A DNA stretch of 5,208 nucleotides from a bacterium (GTDB taxonomy: Bacteria; Patescibacteriota; Patescibacteriia; Patescibacteriales; GWE2-39-37): positions 1-5,208 of the forward strand of contig JAJYMT010000020.1 in the NCBI GenBank assembly GCA_021786695.1, in the 5' to 3' direction. The notes below the pieces were generated by a model. It worked only from the letters and a program-made list of their open reading frames with translations. It had not been told where the DNA came from and searched no databases. The translations under genes were made by a program, and so were the position numbers. This document shows positions 1-4,564 of this stretch, piece by piece. Positions within the stretch are counted from its first letter, which is position 1, and each line of letters begins with the position of its first letter.

Positions 1-2
1 CC

Positions 3-344
3 GATCTGGGGCGCGGTTTCGGCTCGACCGTCACCTATCAATCAAAAGATCCCCGCCAGCTTTTGTCGCCGTCCAGGGGCGTGTTTACCACTTACGCCTT
101 CGAATGGGGCTGGCTGGATATCTGGTACAAGCTGGGAGTTTTCGGCATCCTCGCTTACGGATTGCTTATCCATGAACTTTTCGTCCGCGGCCTGACCGCC
201 GTCGATCAGTCGCCCTGGTTTGCGGATTTAAAATTCGGATTGCTGGCCGGATTATTGGCGCTTTCGGTCACTCATTTTTTCAGTCCCTACCTCAATCATC
301 CGCTCGGCATCGGCTACTTGATATTTTTATTTTCAATCCTCTGA
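3..344 (+). CDS. C-terminal fragment of a polytopic membrane protein, O-antigen ligase/polymerase-like (partial, 5' end outside window)
   Basis: The reading frame is open from the left edge to TGA 342-344 and gives the last 113 residues; the true start lies upstream, so the TTG at 63 is not taken as a start. A soluble stretch opening DLGRGFGSTV is followed by three hydrophobic segments: about 41-60 (KLGVFGILAYGLL), 76-97 (LKFGLLAGLLALSVTHFF) and 102-113 (GIGYLIFLFSIL). A glycine-rich GxGxG-like loop, then an aromatic/acidic FEWGWLDIWYKLG helix start, then a late PYLNHPLGIGYL segment is a layout I associate with the C-terminal end of the Wzy/WaaL (O-antigen ligase) superfamily. Such proteins join or polymerise lipid-linked glycans at the outer face of the membrane. 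Family membership rests on pattern only, because the catalytic periplasmic loop is mostly off the window. Another polytopic membrane protein remains possible. It ends inside a hydrophobic segment, which is normal for this group. Confidence 0.5.
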   Translation, partial: DLGRGFGSTVTYQSKDPRQLLSPSRGVFTTYAFEWGWLDIWYKLGVFGILAYGLLIHELFVRGLTAVDQSPWFADLKFGLLAGLLALSVTHFFSPYLNHPLGIGYLIFLFSIL

Positions 345-354
345 TCAAGCGCTC

Positions 355-368
355 TTGCCAACCGGCAA
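355..368 (+). other. Small hairpin between the membrane-protein gene and greA
   Basis: TTGCC (355-359) and GGCAA (364-368) are perfect inverted repeats around the loop AACC, and an AT-rich stretch containing TTTT (373-376) follows. It lies 10 bases after the upstream stop. It could act as a weak terminator for the upstream gene, but the stem is only 5 bp and the T tract is short and displaced. It also overlaps the -35 box proposed for greA, so the symmetry may be accidental. Confidence 0.3.
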
Positions 369-383
369 ATAATTTTGTATATT
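355..383 (+). promoter_or_regulatory. Predicted sigma-70-type promoter for greA
   Basis: TTGCCA (355-360) matches the -35 consensus at 5 of 6 bases. After a 17-base spacer, TATATT (378-383) matches the -10 consensus at 5 of 6. Transcription would start near 389-391, leaving a leader of about 25 bases before greA. A second -10-like hexamer, TATAGT (390-395), lies just downstream but has no good -35 partner. The prediction is from base matches only. Confidence 0.55.
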
Positions 384-414
384 AAGCACTATAGTAAATA
401 AAAAATTACGTTTT

Positions 415-873
415 ATGGCAAACCAAATAATTTCCCAGGAAGGGTATGATAAATTGAAGCAGGAACTGGAACTCCTGACCAAAACCCGCCGCCGGGAAAT
501 TGCCGAAAGAATACAGATAGCCAAGGACTTGGGCGATTTGAGCGAAAACGCGGAATATTCGGACGCTAAGGACGCCCAGGCATTCAACGAGGGCCGGATC
601 GCCGAACTGGAACAGCTTTTAAAAACCGTCACCGTGGTCAAGGGCGAGCAGGGCGCCAAAGAAGTGGGCATGGGTTCGGTGGTGACCGTCAAGTCGTTTG
701 CCGGCACCAAGATTTTCAACATCGTCAGTTTCAACGAGGTCGATCCAACGGCCGGAAAAATTTCCAACGAGTCGCCCATGGGCCGTGCCTTCATCCACAA
801 AAAAAGAGGCGATAAAGTGAAGGTAGTGACCCCCAGGGGTGAAACCGAATACGAAATCATCAAGATCGAATAG
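415..873 (+). CDS. greA: Transcription elongation factor GreA
   Basis: GreA enters the secondary channel of RNA polymerase and stimulates cleavage of the transcript 3' end, rescuing backtracked or arrested complexes. The 152-aa product has the usual family length (about 155-160). Residues 1-75 form the N-terminal antiparallel coiled coil, with the tip signature GDLSENAEY at 40-48. The two catalytic acidic residues fall at D41 and E44, the same numbering as in E. coli GreA, which supports the ATG at 415 as the true start. The globular FKBP-like C-terminal domain follows, with the family-typical segments SNESPMGRAF and TPRGETEYEIIKIE at the end. No Shine-Dalgarno sequence is visible; TTTT directly precedes the ATG. 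The gene has its own promoter upstream and a strong terminator downstream, so it is probably monocistronic. GreA followed by lysS is an arrangement found in other bacteria too. Confidence 0.97.
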   Translation: MANQIISQEGYDKLKQELELLTKTRRREIAERIQIAKDLGDLSENAEYSDAKDAQAFNEGRIAELEQLLKTVTVVKGEQGAKEVGMGSVVTVKSFAGTKIFNIVSFNEVDPTAGKISNESPMGRAFIHKKRGDKVKVVTPRGETEYEIIKIE

Positions 874-887
874 ATTTTTCCATACCG

Positions 888-911
888 GCCCCGCTCAGGC
901 GGGGCTTTTTT
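888..911 (+). terminator. Intrinsic terminator after greA
   Basis: GCCCCGC (888-894) and GCGGGGC (899-905) form a perfect 7-bp GC-rich stem around the loop TCAG, followed at once by six T residues (906-911). It starts 15 bases after the greA stop. No T run lies on the opposite side, so it should act only on + strand transcripts, isolating greA from the lysS unit. Confidence 0.93.
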
Positions 912-926
912 GTATCAAAAACCGCT

Positions 927-955
927 TTGACTAAAACGCCAAAATAATCTAAAAT
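927..955 (+). promoter_or_regulatory. Predicted sigma-70-type promoter for the lysS operon
   Basis: TTGACT (927-932) matches the -35 consensus at 5 of 6. A 17-base spacer leads to TAAAAT (950-955), matching the -10 consensus at 5 of 6. The expected start point is about 961-963, giving a leader of about 40 bases that contains an inverted repeat. TATAGT (955-960) is an overlapping alternative -10. The promoter sits just after the greA terminator, as expected for the head of a new transcription unit. Confidence 0.6.
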
Positions 956-970
956 ATAGTATATTAACTC

Positions 971-987
971 TTAGCCGCCGCGGCTAA
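971..987 (+). promoter_or_regulatory. Inverted repeat / hairpin in the lysS leader
   Basis: TTAGCCG (971-977) and CGGCTAA (981-987) are perfect inverted repeats separated by CCG, followed by TTTT (988-991). The element lies between the predicted start point (about 962) and the lysS ATG at 1003. It could be a leader hairpin affecting translation or termination, or a repressor operator positioned at about +10 to +26. The T tract is short and the stem is 7 bp, so it is at most a weak terminator. No T-box features (specifier loop, long leader) fit in this space. Confidence 0.5.
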
Positions 988-1002
988 TTTTAGCTTGAAT
1001 TT

Positions 1003-2466
1003 ATGAGTGAAAAAGTATCTGAGCGCGAGGAGCGGCTCCATAAATTAGATGAACTGAAAAAACAAGGCATTGACGCCTATCCGGCCAAGACCAATCGCAG
1101 CCATCGGGTGGCCGGAGCGCTGGCTGACTTCGCCAAATTGGAAAAAGCCGGCAAAAAAATAACCCTTGCCGGTCGTCTGCGCAGCATCCGCGAGCACGGC
1201 AACCTAACCTTCGTTCATCTGGACGACGGTTCCGGCAGCATCCAATTGGCCGTATCCAAGAAAGAAATCGGCCCGGACGGCTACAAGAATTTTTTGAAAT
1301 TGATCGATGCGGGCGACTTTATCGAGGCGGACGGCAAACTGTTCATCACCCACAAAGGCGAGCGGAGTTTGATGGCATCGGAATGGCGGCTGCTTGCCAA
1401 GGCGCTGCGGCCGCTGCCGGACAAATTCCACGGCCTGACCGACGAAGAAGAGCGGTTGCGCAAGCGCTACCTGGACATCATGTTCAATCCGGAGGTCAAG
1501 GAACTGATCATAAAACGCGCCCGCTTCTGGCAGGCGATGAGGGAATTTCTGCTCAAAGAGGGCTTCCTGGAGGTTGAGACGCCGGTGCTTGAAAACACCA
1601 CCGGCGGCGCCGACGCCCGGCCGTTCATCACCCATCACAACGCGCTCGATATCGACGTCTATCTGCGCATTTCCATGGGCGAACTGTGGCAGAAGCGGCT
1701 GATGGTCGCCGGCTTGGAAAAAACCTTCGAGATCGGCCGGCAGTTCCGCAACGAGGGGTTGAGCCACGAGCACTTGCAGGACTACACCCAGATGGAACTC
1801 TATTGGGCCTACGCGGATTATAACGACGGCATGCGGCTAGTGGAAAAACTTTACAAACATCTGGCGCAAGAGACCTTCGGCACCCTTGAATTCACCATCG
1901 GAAAATTTGAGATAGATCTGGGGAACAAATGGGAGGTCTATGATTACCGCGGGATCATTAAAGAGAAAACCGGCATCGACATCCTCTCGGCCGACCTGAA
2001 GCAGATCGAAGCGGTCTTAAAAAAATTAAAGATCAATTACGACCAAAACGGCTTCAACATTACCCGCGGGATCGATAATTTATGGAAATTCTGCCGCAAA
2101 CAACTCGCGGGTCCGGGCTTCCTCTTGAACGTTCCGGTGGTGATGGAGCCGCTGGCCAAGAGGATGGCGGATAATCCGGAGTTGGTGCAGCGTTTCCAGG
2201 TGATCCTGGCCGGCTCGGAAATGGGCAAGGGCTATTCGGAATTGAACGATCCGCTCGACCAGGCCGAGCGCTTCACTGAACAACAGAAGTTGCGCGATTC
2301 CGGCGACGACGAGGCGCAGATGTTCGACCACGAATTCGTCGAGGCGCTGGAGTACGGCATGCCGCCCACCTGCGGCTTCGGCATTTCCGAGCGGCTGTTC
2401 TCGTTTTTGGCCAACCGGCCGGTGCGCGAATGTCAGATTTTTCCGCTCCTTCGGCCCAAGAAATAG
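1003..2466 (+). CDS. lysS: Lysyl-tRNA synthetase, class II (LysRS), divergent type
   Basis: LysRS charges tRNA-Lys with lysine using ATP. The 487-aa product has the usual bacterial length (about 490-505) and domain order. An N-terminal helix is followed by an OB-fold anticodon-binding domain at about 53-135 (LAGRLRSIREHGNLTFVHLDD) and then the class II core. Motif 1 ends at EVETPVL (190-196), followed by the LysRS hallmark GGADARPFITHHNALD (201-216). Motif 2 is FEIGRQFRNEG (242-252) with R246 and R250 flanking. The segment YSELNDPLDQAERF (411-424) and the GDDEA/EALEYGMPP region (434-455) are also LysRS-specific. Two regions depart from the textbook sequence: motif 2 continues LSHEHLQDYTQMELYWAYADY instead of the usual HNPEFT form, and motif 3 reads GFGISERL (458-465) instead of GLGIGIDR, one residue shorter. 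No Shine-Dalgarno is seen; TTT precedes the ATG. It heads the apparent operon. Confidence 0.96.
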   Translation: MSEKVSEREERLHKLDELKKQGIDAYPAKTNRSHRVAGALADFAKLEKAGKKITLAGRLRSIREHGNLTFVHLDDGSGSIQLAVSKKEIGPDGYKNFLKLIDAGDFIEADGKLFITHKGERSLMASEWRLLAKALRPLPDKFHGLTDEEERLRKRYLDIMFNPEVKELIIKRARFWQAMREFLLKEGFLEVETPVLENTTGGADARPFITHHNALDIDVYLRISMGELWQKRLMVAGLEKTFEIGRQFRNEGLSHEHLQDYTQMELYWAYADYNDGMRLVEKLYKHLAQETFGTLEFTIGKFEIDLGNKWEVYDYRGIIKEKTGIDILSADLKQIEAVLKKLKINYDQNGFNITRGIDNLWKFCRKQLAGPGFLLNVPVVMEPLAKRMADNPELVQRFQVILAGSEMGKGYSELNDPLDQAERFTEQQKLRDSGDDEAQMFDHEFVEALEYGMPPTCGFGISERLFSFLANRPVRECQIFPLLRPKK

Positions 2467-2467
2467 T

Positions 2468-2596
2468 ATGGCCGGCTCCGGACTCGAACTTACCATCGAC
2501 TTGACGCAATTTTTCGCCCGATTCGGCGCCTATCTGGCGGTCATCCTGACTTGCGCCATCATACTTATCCTGACCGTAAAAATCATTACTAGTTGA
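2468..2596 (+). CDS. Small single-pass membrane protein, 42 aa, unknown function
   Basis: An ATG one base after the lysS stop opens a 42-codon frame ending in TGA, followed at once by TAA (tandem stop). The product has a short amphipathic N-terminal part (LELTIDLTQFFARF, about 6-19) and one strongly hydrophobic helix at about 20-40 (AYLAVILTCAIILILTVKII), ending TS after a lone lysine. It resembles many tiny bacterial membrane peptides; I cannot assign it to a family. It has no Shine-Dalgarno of its own. The 1-base gap from lysS and the 5-base gap to the next ATG suggest translational coupling, and a frame filling this gap so exactly is the main argument that it is real. A type I toxin-like peptide has a similar shape, but the operon position makes that less likely. 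The existence of the gene is inferred. Confidence 0.62.
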   Translation: MAGSGLELTIDLTQFFARFGAYLAVILTCAIILILTVKIITS

Positions 2597-2601
2597 TAAA
2601 T

Positions 2602-2949
2602 ATGGGAATCAAAGTCGAATTCAATCCCGACCTGGCGCTCCGCGATATCTCGGAATACGAACAGGGCCGGAGAAAAATAGAAGAGTGCATTCCGAAACAA
2701 TTGGCGGAAAATAAAGTTTATGACTTCCTTAAAAAAGATCAGCGCCTGTATTGGCTCCACGGAGAATTGCCTTTGCGCGAGACCAAGGGCGGAGAGGTGC
2801 TGACACGGCCCAAGGCCAGCGTCCAGATATTGGAATTCACCCACTATAAATCCGGCCAGGAACTTTATACCAAGGGCAGATACAAGGTGGTGAAGATACT
2901 GGACGAACAAGACGACTACTTCGACGGCTACGAGGTCAAAAAAAGTTAA
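2602..2949 (+). CDS. Conserved-looking hypothetical protein, 115 aa
   Basis: I chose the ATG at 2602; a TTG at 2593 in the same frame would add three residues but overlaps the preceding stop. The product is soluble and charged, without signal peptide or membrane segment. It begins with a beta-like MGIKVEFNPDLALRD, then a charged helix (about 17-36, SEYEQGRRKIEECIPKQLAE). A central part YDFLKKDQRLYWLHGELPL (40-58) follows, and a beta-rich C-terminal half reads SVQILEFTHY, ELYTKGRYKVVKIL, then YFDGYEVKK. The alternation of short strands suggests a compact beta-barrel or OB/SH3-like fold, but this is only a guess. I do not recognise a named family; the sequence reads like the lineage-restricted hypotheticals of Patescibacteria. 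It sits between lysS and serS in the operon, which makes a link to translation or RNA possible but not shown. Confidence 0.85.
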   Translation: MGIKVEFNPDLALRDISEYEQGRRKIEECIPKQLAENKVYDFLKKDQRLYWLHGELPLRETKGGEVLTRPKASVQILEFTHYKSGQELYTKGRYKVVKILDEQDDYFDGYEVKKS

Positions 2950-2976
2950 ATCAAATACTCATATCCAAAACCGTTT

Positions 2977-4269
2977 ATGCTCGACATCAAATTCATAAGA
3001 GAAAACTGGGAACTGGTGCAACAGAATTGCAACAATCGTCTGGCTAACGTCGATATCGACCGGCTGTTGGCGCTCGACAAGGAGCGGCGCAAGATCGAGA
3101 CGGCGATCGATACCCTGCGCGCGGAAAGGAACGCCGCTTCCAAAGCCAAGCCGACGCCGGAAAAGATCGAGGAGATGCGGAAGGTCGGGGAGGAGATAAA
3201 AGTGCTTGAAACCGAATTGTCGCAGATCGAGCCGCAATACCGTGAATTGCTGCTCGCGGTGCCGAACCTGACTCATCCGCAGGTGGTGGTCAGCAACAAC
3301 GAAGACGACAATCCGGTGGTCGAGACGTTCAAAAAACCGACCAAGTTTGATTTCGCACCCAAAGATCACGTAGAATTGGCGGCGGCGCTCGATCTGATCG
3401 ATTTTGAGCGGGCGACCAAGGTTTCCGGCGCGAAATTCTACTATTTGAAAAACGAGCTGGCGCTCCTGGAATTCGCGCTGATCCAATACGCTTTGGAGAT
3501 ACTGATCAAACATAAATTTACGGTCTTTGTGACGCCAGACCTGGCCAAGCAGGAACTTCTGGAGGGGCTCGGCTTCAACCCGCGCGATGACGCCACCCAG
3601 GTTTATAATATCGCGAATTCCGATCTGTCGTTGATCGGCACCGCCGAAATCACTATGGGCGGTTACCATATGAACGAGGTCTTTGAGGAGGCCGACTTGC
3701 CGAAAAAGTATGTCGCGGTTTCCCACTGCTTCCGCACCGAGGCAGGCAGTTATACCAAATTCTCCAAGGGCATCTTTCGCGTGCATCAGTTCACTAAGAT
3801 CGAGATGTTCGAGTACTGCCTGCCGGATCAAAGCGAGAAGGCCCATCAAGAATTATTGGAGATCGAAAAAGAGATTTTCGAAGGCCTGGAAATCCCGTTC
3901 CGGGTGGTTGATCATTGCACCGCCGACCTGGGCGCGCCATCTTCCAGAACTTACGACCTTGAGGCCTGGATGCCCGGTAAACCCAACAAGGAAGGACAAG
4001 ATGGCCTGCCTGCCGGCAGGCAGGGTGACTGGGCGGAAATCACCTCCACCTCCAACTGTACCGATTACCAGGCGCGCGGACTGAATATCAAATACCGCAA
4101 CCAAAACGGCGAAAAACACTACGTCCATATGCTCAACGGCACGGCGGTCGCTGTTTCACGCGCCCTGATCGCTATTATGGAAAACTTCCAAGCTGCGGAC
4201 GGTTCGATTGCCATCCCCAAGGCCCTGCAAAAATATCTGCCGGGTAAAATCAAAAAAATCTCTAAATAA
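2977..4269 (+). CDS. serS: Seryl-tRNA synthetase (SerRS), with a short palindrome-encoded insertion
   Basis: SerRS charges tRNA-Ser and tRNA-Sec with serine. The product is 430 aa, the normal length. Residues 1-100 are the N-terminal tRNA-binding arm, a long antiparallel coiled coil (LDKERRKIETAIDTLRAERN at 33-52 on the way out, heptads from 63 to 92 on the return). The class II core follows with the serine-site TAE (222-224), motif 2 HCFRTEAGSYTKFSKG (250-265) with FRVHQFTKIEMF (267-278), the SNCTDYQAR segment (359-367), and motif 3 LNGTAVAVSRALIAIMEN (387-403) with R395. Between WMPGK (331-335) and WAEITSTSNC (352-361), where bacterial SerRS normally has only a few residues, there is an extra stretch EGQDGLPAGRQGD; its core is encoded by a perfect DNA palindrome. 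All catalytic motifs remain intact, so the enzyme is likely functional. Start at ATG 2977, preceded by TTT and without Shine-Dalgarno, 27 bases after the previous gene. Confidence 0.97.
   Translation: MLDIKFIRENWELVQQNCNNRLANVDIDRLLALDKERRKIETAIDTLRAERNAASKAKPTPEKIEEMRKVGEEIKVLETELSQIEPQYRELLLAVPNLTHPQVVVSNNEDDNPVVETFKKPTKFDFAPKDHVELAAALDLIDFERATKVSGAKFYYLKNELALLEFALIQYALEILIKHKFTVFVTPDLAKQELLEGLGFNPRDDATQVYNIANSDLSLIGTAEITMGGYHMNEVFEEADLPKKYVAVSHCFRTEAGSYTKFSKGIFRVHQFTKIEMFEYCLPDQSEKAHQELLEIEKEIFEGLEIPFRVVDHCTADLGAPSSRTYDLEAWMPGKPNKEGQDGLPAGRQGDWAEITSTSNCTDYQARGLNIKYRNQNGEKHYVHMLNGTAVAVSRALIAIMENFQAADGSIAIPKALQKYLPGKIKKISK
4005..4024. repeat. Perfect 20-bp palindrome inside serS (CCTGCCTGCC / GGCAGGCAGG)
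   Basis: CCTGCCTGCC (4005-4014) is followed directly by its exact reverse complement GGCAGGCAGG (4015-4024), with no spacer; the symmetry stops at the flanking G/G pair. In the serS frame it encodes LPAGRQ within GLPAGRQGD (343-351). It contains no stop codon in any of the six frames, so it can sit in a gene in either orientation. From memory, the same short palindrome is abundant in Parcubacteria-type genomes, inside and between genes; this is recollection, not something shown by one copy here. Confidence 0.85.
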
Positions 4270-4282
4270 TTAACTTAAATTT

Positions 4283-4549
4283 ATGGATCAACTGATCAAT
4301 TCCTGGCAGGATTTTTCCCTGGGGCTGTTCCTGGTCGTCGCCTGGTCGATGGCCTGGAAAGGACTGGCCCTGTGGAAGGCCGCCGGCCGGAAAGAGAAGG
4401 TGTGGTTCGTGGTTTTGTTCGTAATAAACACCGTCGGCATCCTGGAGATTCTTTATCTACTGGTTTTCTCGAACGACCAGACGATGGGCAAATTGAAATC
4501 GATCCTTCCCGGTAAAAAAAATTCACCACTTCCGCCCCCTCAAGCATAA
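4283..4549 (+). CDS. Small two-pass membrane protein, DUF5652-like
   Basis: The 88-aa product has two predicted membrane helices, about 11-31 (FSLGLFLVVAWSMAWKGLAL) and 40-63 (VWFVVLFVINTVGILEILYL), joined by a short basic loop WKAAGRKEK. The pattern WKGLALWKAA (25-34), then WFxxLFxINTxGILEILY (41-58), matches what I recall of the DUF5652 family (PF18893). These are small proteins common in Patescibacteria with no known biochemical role. A cytosolic C-terminal tail of about 25 residues is basic and then proline-rich (KLKSILPGKKN, SPLPPP). The positive loop between the helices suggests both ends face outward or the loop faces the cytoplasm. It starts 13 bases after serS with TTT before the ATG and no Shine-Dalgarno, and ends 15 bases before ddl. 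Its function is unknown; a role at the membrane alongside cell-wall synthesis is speculation from context. Confidence 0.8.
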   Translation: MDQLINSWQDFSLGLFLVVAWSMAWKGLALWKAAGRKEKVWFVVLFVINTVGILEILYLLVFSNDQTMGKLKSILPGKKNSPLPPPQA

Positions 4550-4564
4550 ATTCTCTTAAAACTT

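Noticed and set aside
63..344. Reading the first gene as a complete 93-aa protein starting at TTG 63
   Set aside because: The frame is open to the left edge, and the residues upstream of 63 (DLGRGFGSTV...) fit the membrane-protein C-terminus, so it is a truncated larger gene.
342..401. Possible read-through of the TGA at 342 if UGA were recoded as glycine
   Set aside because: No in-frame UGA occurs in greA, lysS, serS or the visible ddl, so a recoded UGA is unlikely, and the extension would run into the greA promoter.
345..863. Antisense open frame (172 codons) covering greA
   Set aside because: GreA on the + strand is certain by motifs, and the antisense product is a serine/leucine-rich low-information sequence.
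1204..1773. Antisense open frame (189 codons) opposite lysS
   Set aside because: It is a shadow of lysS; no family features, and no promoter or start context of its own.
2468..2505. Sequence resembling the complement of a tRNA T-arm (GGACTCGAACT)
   Set aside because: No acceptor, D or anticodon stem can be paired around it on either strand, and it falls in the small membrane ORF.
2593..2601. TTG at 2593 as the start of the 115-aa hypothetical gene
   Set aside because: It overlaps the stop of the preceding small ORF and uses a rarer start, while an ATG lies three codons later.
3816..3826. CTGCCTGCCGG, an 11-base match to the first part of the serS palindrome
   Set aside because: It encodes native SerRS residues (YCLPD) right after motif 2 in a different frame, lacks the other arm, and needs no insertion to explain it.
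2959..3849. Long antisense open frame (296 codons) opposite serS
   Set aside because: It mirrors the well-supported serS coding frame; its length follows from the GC-rich codon use of serS. The translation is rich in H, Q, R and L without recognisable motifs.
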